64,000 nt of DNA, taken from NCBI GenBank assembly GCA_022843955.1, contig JALHMQ010000007.1, forward strand, positions 62,001 through 126,000. Direction: 5' to 3'. The notes beneath the pieces were generated by a model. It was given only the letters and a program-made list of their open reading frames with translations, searched no databases and was not told where the DNA came from. Positions 1 to 9,669 of this stretch are shown one piece after another. The DNA is from Burkholderiaceae bacterium. GTDB taxonomy: Bacteria > Pseudomonadota > Gammaproteobacteria > Burkholderiales > Burkholderiaceae_F. Within the stretch, counting starts at the first letter, position 1. Each line of letters starts with the position of its first letter. A program made the translations under genes and the position numbers.

Positions 1-99
1 AGCAGCTCGGCTGCGAAGCTTTGCGCAACAAATTGGTTTGGCAGCCAGCAGGGCGCGGCAAGACTGCGAACCCCTTTCCACTGCCCGCAGACCAACACC

Positions 100-1137
100 A
101 TGACGTCAGTACGCTTTTCCCGCCGCGCCACCCTCGGCGCCGCCCTCGCCACCGCGATCACGGCCATCGCGCCCGCCGCGCTGGCGCAACCGGCACCAGT
201 CACCCTGCTCAACGTCTCGTACGACCCGACGCGCGAGCTCTACCAAGACCTGAACAAGGCGTTCGCCGCACAATGGCAAAGCAAGACCGGACAGAGCGTC
301 AGCATCAAGCAGTCGCATGGTGGCTCCGGCCGGCAGGCGCGCTCGGTGATCGACGGCCTCGACGCCGATGTGGTGACGCTGGCCCTGGCCTACGACATCG
401 ACGAGATCGTCAACAAGGCCAAGCTGCTGCCCACGGACTGGCAGCGCAGGCTGCCGCTGAACAGCTCGCCCTACACCTCGACCATCGTGTTCCTGGTGCG
501 CAAGGGCAATCCGAAGGGTGTGAAGGACTGGAACGATCTGGTCAAGCCGGGCATCAGCGTGATCACGCCGAACCCGAAGACCTCCGGCGGCGCGCGCTGG
601 AACTACCTCGCCGCGTGGGGCTACGCGTTGAAGCAGCCCAGCGGCAACGAGGCCAAGGCGCGCGAGTTCGTGCAGCAGCTGTACCGCAACGTGCCGGTAC
701 TCGACACCGGTGCCCGCGGCTCGCTCACCACCTTTACCGAGCGCGGCATCGGCGACGTTTTCCTGTCCTGGGAAAACGAAGCCTTGCTGGCGATTAAAGA
801 ATTGGGCCCGGACAAGTTCGACATCGTGGTGCCGTCGCTGTCGATCCTGGCCGAGCCGCCGGTCGCAGTCGTCGACCGCAATGTCGACAAGAAGGGCACG
901 CGCGCCGTGGCGCAGGCCTACCTCGAGTTCCTCTATTCCCCGCAGGCGCAGGAGATCATCGCGCAGAACTACTACCGCCCGACCGACAAGAACGTTGCCG
1001 CCAAGTACGCCAAGCAGCTCGTGCCGGTGAAGCTGTTCACGATCGACGACGTGTTCGGCGGCTGGTCCCGGGTGCAGAACGCGCACTTCGGCGACGGCGG
1101 CGTGTTCGACCAGATCTATCAGCCCAGCCGCAAGTAG
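100..1137 (+). CDS. sbp: Periplasmic sulfate-binding protein of the sulfate ABC transporter
   Basis: Binds sulfate in the periplasm and delivers it to the CysTWA permease. The 345-residue protein starts with a signal peptide ending near ALAQ (about residue 30). The mature part begins [14 protein letters not shown] and contains [26 protein letters not shown] and [12 protein letters not shown]. The last two are the signatures of true sulfate-binding Sbp proteins rather than thiosulfate-binding CysP. Length is normal for the family. It is separated from cysT by an alpha/beta hydrolase and an opposite-strand EAL-like gene, so it probably has its own promoter. The paralogue at 2914 carries CysP-type motifs, so the two likely divide sulfate and thiosulfate between them; that division is inference. 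Confidence 0.93.
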   Translation: MTSVRFSRRATLGAALATAITAIAPAALAQPAPVTLLNVSYDPTRELYQDLNKAFAAQWQSKTGQSVSIKQSHGGSGRQARSVIDGLDADVVTLALAYDIDEIVNKAKLLPTDWQRRLPLNSSPYTSTIVFLVRKGNPKGVKDWNDLVKPGISVITPNPKTSGGARWNYLAAWGYALKQPSGNEAKAREFVQQLYRNVPVLDTGARGSLTTFTERGIGDVFLSWENEALLAIKELGPDKFDIVVPSLSILAEPPVAVVDRNVDKKGTRAVAQAYLEFLYSPQAQEIIAQNYYRPTDKNVAAKYAKQLVPVKLFTIDDVFGGWSRVQNAHFGDGGVFDQIYQPSRK

Positions 1138-1153
1138 CCCTTTGCGATAAGTG

Positions 1154-1795
1154 ATGTCGATGCTTTACCTCGACGAAATCGCGGTAGGCGCGGGCGAGCA
1201 CGTGGAACTCGAGTCCGACGCCGCCCCAACGCCGGTCGAGGTGCTGATCGTGCCCGGCTGGCGCAACTCAGGTCACGACCATTGGCAGACGCACTGGCAG
1301 CAGCGGCTGCGGGCGCGGCGCGTGCAGCAGCGCGACTGGACGTCGCCACGGCGGGACGACTGGATCGCCGGCCTGCAGGACGCCATGCAGGCGGCCGCCG
1401 CGCCGGTGGTGCTGGTGGCGCACAGCCTGGGCTGCATCGCCATCGCGCACTGGGTGCTCGGCGGCGCGAGTGCGTGGCACCTGCGGCCGCGGATTCGCGG
1501 CGCACTCCTCGTGGCGCCGGCCGACGTCGAGCGCAGCGAGGCTGCCGAGCCGTTGCGCGACTTCGCGCCGGTACCGCGCCTGCGCCTGCCGTTTCCGGCG
1601 CTGGTGGTGGCCAGCAGCAACGATCCCTATTGCAGCTTCGAGCGCGCCGCGCGCTTTGCGCAGGATTGGGGCGCGGGCCTGCTCGCGCTGTCCAACGCCG
1701 GACACATCAATGCAGATTCGGGCCACCAGCGCTGGGACGACGGCCCGGCGTTGCTGAACACCTTCGATCCGCTTGGCGCCGCCGACTCGTGTTGA
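1154..1795 (+). CDS. Serine alpha/beta hydrolase of the RBBP9/YdeN family
   Basis: A 213-residue putative serine hydrolase without a signal peptide. The fold is suggested by VLIVPGWRNSGHDHWQ near the N terminus, the nucleophile elbow AHSLGC (about residue 95), an acid in SSNDPYC and a C-terminal histidine in NAGHINADSGH. These are hallmarks of RBBP9/YdeN proteins, whose substrates are mostly unknown. It starts 17 bp after the sbp stop, so it may be co-transcribed with sbp. An in-frame GTG three bases upstream of the ATG is an alternative start. Its role in sulfur metabolism, if any, cannot be read from sequence. Confidence 0.85.
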   Translation: MSMLYLDEIAVGAGEHVELESDAAPTPVEVLIVPGWRNSGHDHWQTHWQQRLRARRVQQRDWTSPRRDDWIAGLQDAMQAAAAPVVLVAHSLGCIAIAHWVLGGASAWHLRPRIRGALLVAPADVERSEAAEPLRDFAPVPRLRLPFPALVVASSNDPYCSFERAARFAQDWGAGLLALSNAGHINADSGHQRWDDGPALLNTFDPLGAADSC

Positions 1796-1846
1796 CGCGG
1801 CCGATCGCCCCGCAGCGCCGCGTCGAGCTGACGCAGCGTCTACGGC

Positions 1847-2647
1847 TCAGGCGGCCACTGACGCCGCCATCGCGTGAGCCGCCGGTCGAGCCAGTAGCCA
1901 CCCCTGCCAATGTGTGGCGCCAAGCGCAAGCGCGTGCCGCTGCGTCGCGTCGTCCTCGACCCGCGTCACATGTACCTGCGCCTGCTGCCGGCGCGCCTCG
2001 TCGATCGCCTCGGCCCAGCCGCTGCGTGTCAGATGACGCGCATCGATGCGCACGATGTCGGTCGGAATGCGCGCCAGCAACGCCCGCAATTCGAGCGGCT
2101 GGTCGCCGGTGACCGCAACGCGGAATCCGTTCAGCCTGAAGCTCGCCAGCACGTTGCTGTGCAGATCGAGGCGCTCGGCGGTCAGCGGCGGCAGGATGAT
2201 GACGACGCGCCGCACCGGAATCGCCAGGCCATCGAGCACGCGCCGGAACGCGCGCCCGTGGTCGCTCGTCACCGCCGACAGCAGCCGATCGTGCACGTTG
2301 AGCAGCAGGTCCGATTCGAGTTCCGGCGTCGAGAAGAAGTTCAGCGTGTGCACCACCCGGCAGCGCCGGTCGAGCAGCACCAAGTCGTCGTCGCTGGCGG
2401 CGCGCGTGAACAGGTTCCACGGCGACAACTCGGCGCCTGTCTCCGAATGAACGCGTGCCAGCGCCTGGAAGGCGACGATCCGCGCCGCAGTCCCGGCCGC
2501 GGCCAGTTCCGCGACCGGCTGGAAGGCGCTGTCGATCTCGGCGCGCAAGAAGCGGCCGACGATGCGGCCACCTGCGGTCACCCGCAGGTCGTCGCGCAGC
2601 GGATCGCGCGCGAGGGAGTCGATGTAGGCACGTACGGCAGCGGTCAT
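1847..2647 (-). CDS. Degenerate EAL-domain protein, probably not a phosphodiesterase
   Basis: About 266 residues from the ATG at 2647. An in-frame start at 2836 would add 63 residues that look like non-domain sequence. The EAL fold is recognisable from FQPVAEL, the AFQALAR segment in place of the EAL motif, DIVRIDARHL and the terminal ALGATHWQGWLLARP. The EAL glutamate and the DDFGTG metal-binding loop are absent; the corresponding stretch reads VAVTGDQPLEL. It therefore probably cannot hydrolyse cyclic di-GMP and may be a ligand-binding or scaffold module. It is transcribed opposite to, and between, the sbp and cysP genes, sharing the upstream region of cysP. Confidence 0.7.
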   Translation of the reverse strand: MTAAVRAYIDSLARDPLRDDLRVTAGGRIVGRFLRAEIDSAFQPVAELAAAGTAARIVAFQALARVHSETGAELSPWNLFTRAASDDDLVLLDRRCRVVHTLNFFSTPELESDLLLNVHDRLLSAVTSDHGRAFRRVLDGLAIPVRRVVIILPPLTAERLDLHSNVLASFRLNGFRVAVTGDQPLELRALLARIPTDIVRIDARHLTRSGWAEAIDEARRQQAQVHVTRVEDDATQRHALALGATHWQGWLLARPAAHAMAASVAA

Positions 2648-2913
2648 GGTGGCGAGGTCCTGGGCGCGGACCGCGGTCCGCCGGTGGCGGAATTGCAGCA
2701 GCCTGCGCAATACAAGACAAGCCGGATGACCGCATATGGACATGCCGGCGACACATGCCGACAGCACAAGCCAGCGGCCGATAGCGACGCACGCTGCCGG
2801 CACGCCGGCAAGCTTAGAACCGATGGTGCTGATCAAACACGCAATCGATATGAGGCCGCGGCCGACACGCTCCTAACCTGCGCGACCTGTCGACAACCTT
2901 TCGCGCAAACTCC

Positions 2914-3939
2914 ATGACACCGATTCGTACCCTGCTCGCCGGGCTCACTGCGGTCACCGCGCTCACCGGCTTGGCGGTGACGCAGCCGGCGGCCGCGCAG
3001 ACCACGCTGCTCAATGTCAGCTACGACGTGATGCGCGACTTCTACAAGGATCTGAACCCGGCGTTCCAGAAATACTGGAAGGCCAAGAGCGGGCAGGACC
3101 TCACGATCCAGATGTCGCATGGCGGCTCCAGCCGGCAGGCGCGCGCGGTGGTGGACGGCCTCGAGGCCGACGTCATCACGATGAACCAGCACAACGACAT
3201 CGACCTGCTCGCCGCGCGCGGCGCGCTGGTGCCGGCCGACTGGGCCAAGCGGCTGCCTGCCAACAGCGCGCCGTTCACCTCGGCCACCGTATTCATCGTG
3301 CGCAAAGGCAATGCCAAGGGCATCAAGGACTGGCCGGATCTCGTGCGCGACGGCGTGCAGGTCATCGTTCCCAATCCGAAGACCTCGGGCAACGGCCGCT
3401 ACACGTACCTGAACGCCTGGGCCTTCGCCCAGCGGCAGCCGGGCGGCAGCGCCGCCAAGGCCGAGGAGTTCGTCACGCGCCTGTTCCGCAACGTGCCGGT
3501 GCTCGATACCGGCGGCCGCGGCGCCACCAGCACCTTCATCCAGCGCAACATCGGCGACGTCCTGGTCACGTTCGAGAACGAGGCCGAGCTGATCGCCAAG
3601 GAGTTCGGCCGCGGCGGCTTCGAGGTGGTGTATCCGTCGCTCACCTTCCTGGTCGAGCCGCCGGTGGCGATCGTCGACAAGGTGGTCGACAAGAAGGGCA
3701 CGCGCGCCGTGGCGCAGGCCTACCTCGAGTTCATCTATGCGCCCGAGGGCCAGGAGATCGCCGCGCAGAACTACCTGCGGCCACGCAACGCCGACCTGCT
3801 GAAGAAGTACGCGAGCCAGTTCCCGGTGCTCAAGACGGTCGCCATCGACGAGTTCGGCGGCTGGCAGCAGGCACAGAAGACCCACTTCGACGATGGCGGC
3901 ATCTACGACCGCGTGATCGCGGCGGCCGGGAAGAAGTGA
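2914..3939 (+). CDS. cysP: Periplasmic thiosulfate/sulfate-binding protein, CysP type
   Basis: A 341-residue binding protein with a signal peptide ending around AAAQ (residue 29). It is paralogous to the sbp product at 100. At the ligand loops it carries DVITMNQHNDID and NPKTSGNGRYTY, plus GGRGATSTF. These resemble E. coli CysP (thiosulfate) rather than Sbp, which has TLALAYD and GGARWNY. It is followed 34 bp later by cysT and is the operon-proximal binding protein for CysTWA. Thiosulfate preference is inferred from these residues; overlap with sulfate binding is known for the family. Confidence 0.85.
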   Translation: MTPIRTLLAGLTAVTALTGLAVTQPAAAQTTLLNVSYDVMRDFYKDLNPAFQKYWKAKSGQDLTIQMSHGGSSRQARAVVDGLEADVITMNQHNDIDLLAARGALVPADWAKRLPANSAPFTSATVFIVRKGNAKGIKDWPDLVRDGVQVIVPNPKTSGNGRYTYLNAWAFAQRQPGGSAAKAEEFVTRLFRNVPVLDTGGRGATSTFIQRNIGDVLVTFENEAELIAKEFGRGGFEVVYPSLTFLVEPPVAIVDKVVDKKGTRAVAQAYLEFIYAPEGQEIAAQNYLRPRNADLLKKYASQFPVLKTVAIDEFGGWQQAQKTHFDDGGIYDRVIAAAGKK

Positions 3940-3973
3940 TGCGACATCGGCTTGCCGCTGCACGGAGTCGGGC

Positions 3974-4813
3974 GTGAGCTCGGTGCTCGCCTGGGCCAGC
4001 CCGCGGCGCTCGGTCCTGCCGGGCTTCGGCCCGGCGATGGGCTACACGCTGTTCTACCTCAGCCTGATCGTGCTGATTCCGCTGGCGGCGCTGGCGGTGA
4101 AGACATCGACGCTGAGTTGGGCGGCGTTCTGGGAGACCGTGACGGCACCACGCGTGGTGGCCTCGTATCAGCTGACCTTCGGCGCCTCGCTGATCGCCGC
4201 GCTTATCAACCTGGTCGCCGGCGTGATCGTCGCCTGGGTGCTGGTCCGCTATGACTTCCCGGGCAAGCGGCTGATCGATGCGCTGGTCGACCTGCCGTTC
4301 GCGCTGCCCACCGCGGTGGCCGGCATCGCACTGACCGCGCTGTACGCGCCCAACGGCTGGATCGGCGAACCCCTGGCCGCGCTCGGCATCAAGGTGGCGT
4401 TCACGCCGCTCGGAGTGCTGGTGGCCTTGATCTTCATCGGCCTGCCGTTTGTCGTGCGCACGGTGCAGCCGGTGCTCGAAGACCTGGACCGCGAACTGGA
4501 GGAAGCCGCCGCCTCGCTCGGCGCCTCGCGCTGGCAGGCGCTCGTCAAGGTGGTGTTGCCGCTGCTGCTGCCGGCGATTCTCACCGGCTTCGTTCTGGCG
4601 CTGTCGCGCGCCATCGGCGAGTACGGCTCGGTGATCTTCATTGCCGGCAACATGCCGTTCGTCTCGGAAATCACGCCGCTCCTGATCATTACCAAGCTGG
4701 AGCAGTACGACTACGCCGGCGCGACCGCGATCGCCTCGGTCATGCTGATCATCTCGTTCGCGATGATCCTGACCATCAATTTGCTGCAGAAGTGGCAGCA
4801 ACGCCGGTCATGA
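3974..4813 (+). CDS. cysT: Sulfate/thiosulfate ABC transporter inner-membrane permease CysT
   Basis: A 279-residue membrane protein (CysT, also called CysU) forming half of the sulfate channel. It has about six hydrophobic segments and the permease loop [20 protein letters not shown] that contacts the CysA ATPase. [12 protein letters not shown] near the end is typical of CysT/CysW proteins. Translation starts at a GTG; the next in-frame ATG (4039) would remove N-terminal residues including part of the first hydrophobic region. The stop codon overlaps the cysW start in an ATGA arrangement, which indicates translational coupling. Confidence 0.94.
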   Translation: MSSVLAWASPRRSVLPGFGPAMGYTLFYLSLIVLIPLAALAVKTSTLSWAAFWETVTAPRVVASYQLTFGASLIAALINLVAGVIVAWVLVRYDFPGKRLIDALVDLPFALPTAVAGIALTALYAPNGWIGEPLAALGIKVAFTPLGVLVALIFIGLPFVVRTVQPVLEDLDRELEEAAASLGASRWQALVKVVLPLLLPAILTGFVLALSRAIGEYGSVIFIAGNMPFVSEITPLLIITKLEQYDYAGATAIASVMLIISFAMILTINLLQKWQQRRS

Positions 4814-5736
4814 AGCCAACCCCGCTGCTGGCGCCGACACGCACCACCACCGAGCCGGTGTGGGTGCGCCTGCTGCTCACCGCGATCGCGCTCGCCTTCA
4901 TCGGCCTGTTCATCGTGCTGCCGCTGATCTCGGTGTTCGTCGAGGCGTTTCGCAAGGGCTTTGATGCGTATTTCACCGCCATCGCCGAGCCCGACGCGGT
5001 GGCGGCAATCCGCCTGACGCTGCTGGCGGCCGCGATCGCGGTGCCTCTGAACCTCGTGTTCGGGGTCGCCGCCGCCTGGGCGATCACCAAGTTCGAGTTT
5101 CGCGGCAAGCAGTTCCTGATCACGCTGATCGACCTGCCGTTCTCGGTGTCGCCGGTGGTGGCGGGCCTCATCTACGTGCTGGTGTTCGGCGCGCAGGGCT
5201 GGTTCGGGCCGTGGCTGCAGGCCAACGACATCAAGGTGGTGTTCGCGCTGCCCGGGATCGTGCTGGCGACGATCTTCGTCACCTTTCCGTTCGTGGCGCG
5301 CGAGCTGATCCCGCTGATGCAGTCGCAGGGCACGGAAGAAGAGGAAGCCGCGCTGACGCTGGGCGCCTCCGGCCTGCGCACATTCTGGAAAGTGACGCTG
5401 CCCAACATCAAGTGGGGCCTGCTTTATGGCGTGATCCTGTGCAACGCGCGGGCGATGGGAGAGTTCGGCGCGGTGAGCGTGGTCTCCGGCCACATCCGTG
5501 GCGAGACCAACACGATCCCGCTGCACGTCGAGATCCTCTACAACGAGTACCAGTTCGCGGCGGCCTTCGCGGTCGCCTCGATCCTCGCCTTCCTCGCCCT
5601 CGTCACGCTGACCATCAAGAGCTTCATCGAGTGGCGCGAGGAGCGCGCCCGCGATTGGGCCCAACGCAGCGCCGTGGCCGACGACAGCGAGCGCCTGCGC
5701 GCGCGCGCCGCAGCCGCCGCGCCGGCCGCCGCCTGA
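4810..5736 (+). CDS. cysW: Sulfate/thiosulfate ABC transporter inner-membrane permease CysW
   Basis: The second permease subunit, 308 residues from the ATG at 4810, which overlaps the cysT stop as ATGA. A GTG at 4792 in the same frame would add six residues but lies inside cysT. Hydrophobic helices begin at [19 protein letters not shown]. The ATPase-contact loop reads [20 protein letters not shown] and is followed by [20 protein letters not shown], typical of CysW. The C-terminal tail is alanine- and arginine-rich and looks cytoplasmic. It pairs with CysT and is energised by CysA 31 bp downstream. Confidence 0.94.
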   Translation: MKPTPLLAPTRTTTEPVWVRLLLTAIALAFIGLFIVLPLISVFVEAFRKGFDAYFTAIAEPDAVAAIRLTLLAAAIAVPLNLVFGVAAAWAITKFEFRGKQFLITLIDLPFSVSPVVAGLIYVLVFGAQGWFGPWLQANDIKVVFALPGIVLATIFVTFPFVARELIPLMQSQGTEEEEAALTLGASGLRTFWKVTLPNIKWGLLYGVILCNARAMGEFGAVSVVSGHIRGETNTIPLHVEILYNEYQFAAAFAVASILAFLALVTLTIKSFIEWREERARDWAQRSAVADDSERLRARAAAAAPAAA

Positions 5737-5767
5737 CCCTGCTCTGCAAAGCATCCGAGAGATCGCC

Positions 5768-6841
5768 ATGTCCATCGAAGTCCGCAACCTGGCCAAACGC
5801 TTCGGCACCTTCACCGCGCTCGACGATGTCTCGCTCGACATCGACAACGGCGAGCTGGTAGCGCTGCTGGGCCCCTCCGGCTGCGGCAAGACGACGCTGT
5901 TGCGGGTCATCGCCGGGCTGGAGACGCCCGACGCCGGCCATGTGGTGGTGCATGGGGAAGACGCCACGCGCCTGGCGGTGCAGCGGCGCCAGGTCGGCTT
6001 CGTGTTCCAGCACTACGCGCTGTTTCGCCACATGACGGTGTTCGACAACGTTGCCTTCGGCCTGCGCGTGAAGCCGCGCCGCGAGCGGCGCAGCGAGGCC
6101 GACATCCGCGCGCGCGTCAAGCAGTTGCTGCAGCTGGTGCAGCTGGACTGGCTGGGCGATCGTTACCCCAACCAGCTGTCCGGCGGCCAGCGCCAGCGCA
6201 TCGCGCTGGCCCGTGCGCTCGCCGTGGAGCCCAAGGTGCTGCTGCTCGACGAGCCGTTCGGCGCGCTCGACGCCAAGGTGCGCAAGGAGCTGCGGCGCTG
6301 GCTGCGCCGGCTGCACGACGAACTGCACGTGACCAGCGTGTTCGTCACCCACGACCAGGAAGAGGCGCTCGAGGTGGCCGACCGCGTGGTGGTGATGAAT
6401 CATGGCCGCATCGAGCAGGTGGGCACGCCCGACCACGTCTACACCCATCCGGCCAACGCCTTCGTCTACGGCTTTCTCGGCACCGTCAATCGGTTCCACG
6501 GCAACACGCTGGGCGGCACCTTCACCGGCGACGGCCTGCAGATGGCGCTGGCTCAGGATGCCGCCAGCGAAGGGGCCTCGATCGCGTTCGCGCGGCCGCA
6601 TGATCTCGACGTCGAGCGCTACTCGCCCGGTGCCGACGGCGTGGCCGCCGATCTGGTGCGCCAGTATCTGCGCGGCGCCAGCGTGCTGCTCGAGCTCGAG
6701 CGGCACGGCGGCTCGGGCAGCGAGCCGATCGAGGTCGAGGTCAGCCGCTCGGCGTTCGACAAGCTCGGCCTGAAGCTCGGCGAGACGCTCGTGGTGCGAC
6801 CGAAGTCGCTGCGCGTGTTTGCCACCGGAGCCACGCCTTGA
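5768..6841 (+). CDS. cysA: Sulfate/thiosulfate ABC transporter ATPase CysA
   Basis: The ATPase subunit, 357 residues, working at the cytoplasmic face of CysTW. It has Walker [10 protein letters not shown] (near residue 37), the Q-loop in VFQHYALF, the signature LSGGQRQR, Walker [13 protein letters not shown] and the H-loop in [12 protein letters not shown]. The C-terminal third is the TOBE-like regulatory domain usual in CysA, containing [15 protein letters not shown]. Length matches the family. Its stop TGA overlaps a TTG start of the rhodanese gene, so cysTWA, rhodanese and the LysR gene probably form one transcript. Confidence 0.95.
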   Translation: MSIEVRNLAKRFGTFTALDDVSLDIDNGELVALLGPSGCGKTTLLRVIAGLETPDAGHVVVHGEDATRLAVQRRQVGFVFQHYALFRHMTVFDNVAFGLRVKPRRERRSEADIRARVKQLLQLVQLDWLGDRYPNQLSGGQRQRIALARALAVEPKVLLLDEPFGALDAKVRKELRRWLRRLHDELHVTSVFVTHDQEEALEVADRVVVMNHGRIEQVGTPDHVYTHPANAFVYGFLGTVNRFHGNTLGGTFTGDGLQMALAQDAASEGASIAFARPHDLDVERYSPGADGVAADLVRQYLRGASVLLELERHGGSGSEPIEVEVSRSAFDKLGLKLGETLVVRPKSLRVFATGATP

Positions 6842-7365
6842 ACGATCTGTCGCCGCGCGCGCACGTCCTGCCGCCTTCCGCCACGGAGGCAACCTCAGGC
6901 GTGACGGCAGAAGCGGGAGCAAAGGCGGATGCGGCCGCCATCGTCGCGCGGGCGCGCGCCCGCCGTCTGGGCGACTGGACCTACGCTGGCGCCGTCACGC
7001 CGCCCGAGGCGTGGCAACTGTTCCTTGACGGCGCTGCCAAGCTGGTCGACGTGCGCACCGCGGCGGAACTGCGCTACGTCGGCCGCGTGCCAGGTGCGGC
7101 GCACGCCGAGTGGCACGGCAGCGAGTACGCGCAGGCGCAACGCTTCGTCGCCACGTTGCAAACGCTTGCCGCACCCGAGGACATCGTGCTGCTGCTGTGC
7201 CGCAGCGCGGTGCGCTCGCATCATGCGGCGGCGGTCGCCGCCGCGGTCGGCTACACGCGCGTGTTCAACATCCTCGAAGGCTTCGAAGGCCAGCGCAACC
7301 ATGAGCAGCAGCGCGGGCTGATCGACGGCTGGCGCCATCACCGCCTGCCGTGGCTGCAGGAGTGA
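6838..7365 (+). CDS. Rhodanese-domain protein in the sulfate operon
   Basis: A 175-residue cytoplasmic protein beginning at a TTG that overlaps the cysA stop; no downstream ATG retains the domain intact. The rhodanese core runs from about residue 50, with [20 protein letters not shown], the active-site loop [14 protein letters not shown] and ILEGFEGQ. The loop cysteine would carry a persulfide, so sulfurtransferase activity is plausible. The placement between cysA and a CysB-type regulator suggests handling of thiosulfate-derived sulfane sulfur after import. That role is inferred from context only. Confidence 0.85.
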   Translation: MNDLSPRAHVLPPSATEATSGVTAEAGAKADAAAIVARARARRLGDWTYAGAVTPPEAWQLFLDGAAKLVDVRTAAELRYVGRVPGAAHAEWHGSEYAQAQRFVATLQTLAAPEDIVLLLCRSAVRSHHAAAVAAAVGYTRVFNILEGFEGQRNHEQQRGLIDGWRHHRLPWLQE

Positions 7366-7371
7366 CGACGA

Positions 7372-8316
7372 ATGAACCTGCAACAGCTGCGCATCGTCCA
7401 GGAAGCGGTGCGGCGCCGCTTCAACCTGACCGAGGTGGCGGCCGCGCTCTACACCTCGCAGTCAGGCGTCAGCAAGCACCTGATCGATCTGGAAGACGAA
7501 CTGGGCGTGCAGCTGTTCATGCGCCGGGGCAAGCGCCTCACCGGCCTGACCGAGCCCGGGCGCGAACTGTCGCCGATGGTCGACCGCCTGCTGCTGGAGC
7601 TGGGCAACATCCGCCGCCTCGCCGATCACTTCACGCAGCGCGACGAAGGCACCCTGCGCATCGGCACCACGCACACGCAGGCGCGCTACGCGCTGCCGAA
7701 GATCATCGCCGCGTTCCAGGCCGACTATCCGCGTGTGAGCCTGCTGCTTCATCAAGGCGCGCCGGCCGAGATCGTGGCGATGCTGCTGGCCGACGAGGTC
7801 GACATCGGCGTGGCGACCGAGGCGCTGGCGGCCGAGGCGCAGTTGGCGTCCTACGCCTTCTACCGCTGGCACCACGCGGTGGTGGTGCCGCGCGATCATC
7901 CGCTGACGCGGCTCGAGTCGTTGTCGCTGGCCGATCTGGCGGCGTATCCGCTGGTCACGTATCACGCCGGTTTCACCGGCCGCAGCCGGGTCGATGCCGC
8001 ATTTGTGCGCGCTGGGCTCAGCCATCGCGTGGTCCTGTCGGCACTCGACAGCGACGTCCTCAAAGCCTATGTCGAACTCGGCCTGGGCATCGGCGTGATC
8101 GCCCCGACCGCGTTCGACACCCGGCGCGACAGTGGCCTCGCGCTGCTGCCGGCCGATCACCTGTTCGAAGAGAACACCACGGTGGTGGCGGTGCGCCGCG
8201 ACCGCTTCCTGCGCGGCTATGCGCGCGACTTCTTGTGCCGATGCTGCCCGGATGCCGCGGCGCAAACGCACATGTCCACCGCAGCGATGCCACCCGTCGA
8301 GACCGCCGGCGCCTGA
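7372..8316 (+). CDS. cysB: CysB/Cbl-type LysR transcriptional regulator of sulfur assimilation
   Basis: A 314-residue LysR regulator. The N-terminal winged helix-turn-helix (residues 1-60) reads NLTEVAAALYTSQSGVSKHL, a signature of the CysB/Cbl branch. The effector domain follows from LRIGTTHTQARYALPKII, and TTHTQARY matches the part of CysB that senses sulfate or O-acetylserine-type ligands. It starts 7 bp after the rhodanese stop, so it is the last gene of the sulfate operon and likely regulates it. CysB and Cbl are hard to separate without alignment. The last 30 residues after LCRCCPDAAA look unstructured. Confidence 0.88.
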   Translation: MNLQQLRIVQEAVRRRFNLTEVAAALYTSQSGVSKHLIDLEDELGVQLFMRRGKRLTGLTEPGRELSPMVDRLLLELGNIRRLADHFTQRDEGTLRIGTTHTQARYALPKIIAAFQADYPRVSLLLHQGAPAEIVAMLLADEVDIGVATEALAAEAQLASYAFYRWHHAVVVPRDHPLTRLESLSLADLAAYPLVTYHAGFTGRSRVDAAFVRAGLSHRVVLSALDSDVLKAYVELGLGIGVIAPTAFDTRRDSGLALLPADHLFEENTTVVAVRRDRFLRGYARDFLCRCCPDAAAQTHMSTAAMPPVETAGA

Positions 8317-8799
8317 CCTGATGTTGCCGCGGGGTTTCGCAGCTCGACCGCGCGACCGACGGCACCCGCTTGGATCGCATTGCCGAGGTCGAGCGAGCCA
8401 GGACTCGCGAGCGATTGCCCGGACCGGCGCTGCTCCGTCCAACCCTCACACGCGCCTGGCTGCATTCTTGAATGCCGCTTGATGCCAACCGCCGTCGGCC
8501 GGCGATGCGAGGCGCACTCGGGCAGGCACGACTCGCCTTGCCAACCTCCCGACCCTGCCGACCTGGCTCGCCGTCTCACTGTGCACACAGCGCGCTGAGG
8601 GACTCGCAAGCAATGTCGCCGGCCCTGCTTGCCTAGCGGCGGCGCCTGCGCAGCACAGCGTTCACTTCACGCAGGGTTCACTTCACGCAGCGTTCACACA
8701 AGCCGCTGCGTCCCTTCTAACGCACTTCTCACCCGCGTCCGACAGTTCGCCCCGTGATCAACCCGCCGCATGCATCGCGGCACCACGAGGAGAACCACG
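8317..8799. other. Intergenic region upstream of the exosortase locus
   Basis: A 483-bp stretch between cysB and the secreted accessory gene at 8800. No convincing coding sequence was seen on either strand. It holds the 16-bp tandem repeats listed separately at 8661-8698, close to the downstream gene, and probably carries the promoter of the exosortase cluster. A ribosome-binding site (GAGGAGAA) lies just before the 8800 start. Confidence 0.6.
8661..8698 (+). repeat. Tandem 16-bp direct repeats in a promoter region
   Basis: TTCACTTCACGCAG occurs at 8661-8674 and again at 8677-8690, followed by a partial third unit (TTCACAC) at 8693. The period is 16 bp. It ends about 100 bp before the gene at 8800, in the only gap that could hold the promoter of the exosortase cluster. 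A regulator-binding function is inference. Confidence 0.6.
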
Positions 8800-9645
8800 A
8801 TGTCGGCCACGAAAGCCTTGCCCCGCGCCACCCGGATCGTCCCGCTGCTGTGCGCGCCCGTGCTGGCGCTGAGCGCGCTCGCCCCGGCCGCCGCCCAGCT
8901 GCCGCGCCTGCCGCCGGTGATCATCACCGCGCCGGCGCCGGTGCAGCTCGACACCGGCATCGACAGCTCGCCACTGACGCTGCTCGCCAACCATGTGGAC
9001 GTGCGCGTGATCGGCGGCGCCGCGCGGGTGCGCACCACGCTCACCTGGCGCAACGACGGCGTCCAGCCGGTGCGCGCGCAGCTGCCGGTGCCCTTGCCCT
9101 CGGCGCTGGCCACCGTGCAGCAGGTGATCCTCGAGCCGGTCGACGGCTGCGGTGACGATCTGGATGCACTGATGGCGTCGCTCGACGCGGACGAGGAGCG
9201 TGTCGACCCCGAGTTCATCGAGGTCGGCGAGCGACCCGCCACGCGCGGCCACAGCGAGGTGGTGCTGGCCCCCGGCGAGGAAGTGACGGTGGTGGTCGAG
9301 CGCGACACCGAATTGCTCACGCGCGGCGATCGTCACCGGCTGGTGTTGCCGTTGCTGACCCAGCGCCACGGCATGTTCACGCCGCAGTTTTCGGCCGCGG
9401 TGTGGATCGATGCGGCGCGACCGATCGTCGAGCTGGCCTCTGCCACCCACGCGGGTGAGATCAGCGGCATCGGCGACACCCACGCGCAACTGCTCGTCCC
9501 CAGCGGCCGAGTCCACGAAGGGCAGTTCCTGGCGATCGACTTCACGCTCGGCGGCGAGCTCGCACCGCCGCCCAGCGTGGCAGTCGACGACGGCCGGCGC
9601 TGGGGCGGCGAAGCGCGCCTGCGTGCGCTGGTGGCATCGCGCTGA
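8800..9645 (+). CDS. Secreted VIT-like accessory protein of the exosortase locus
   Basis: A protein of 281 residues from the ATG at 8800, which has a good GAGGAGAA ribosome-binding site; a start at 8770 lacks one. An N-terminal signal peptide ends near AAAQ. The mature region contains VDVRVIGGAARVRTTLTWRN and PVRAQLPVPLPSALATVQ. These resemble the beta-strand pattern of VIT (vault/inter-alpha-trypsin) domains, but there is no von Willebrand A domain and no sorting tail. It is followed 24 bp later by the VIT-vWA gene. I do not recognise a named family; it may be a secreted partner of the VIT-vWA protein. Confidence 0.6.
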   Translation: MSATKALPRATRIVPLLCAPVLALSALAPAAAQLPRLPPVIITAPAPVQLDTGIDSSPLTLLANHVDVRVIGGAARVRTTLTWRNDGVQPVRAQLPVPLPSALATVQQVILEPVDGCGDDLDALMASLDADEERVDPEFIEVGERPATRGHSEVVLAPGEEVTVVVERDTELLTRGDRHRLVLPLLTQRHGMFTPQFSAAVWIDAARPIVELASATHAGEISGIGDTHAQLLVPSGRVHEGQFLAIDFTLGGELAPPPSVAVDDGRRWGGEARLRALVASR

Positions 9646-9669
9646 CGCTGACGCCCGCCGGAGCCCGCC

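Noticed and set aside
2648-2836. Longer N terminus (63 residues) for the EAL-like protein
   Set aside because: Contains Cys/Arg-rich sequence unlike EAL domains and intrudes into the cysP upstream region; the ATG at 2647 precedes the domain directly.
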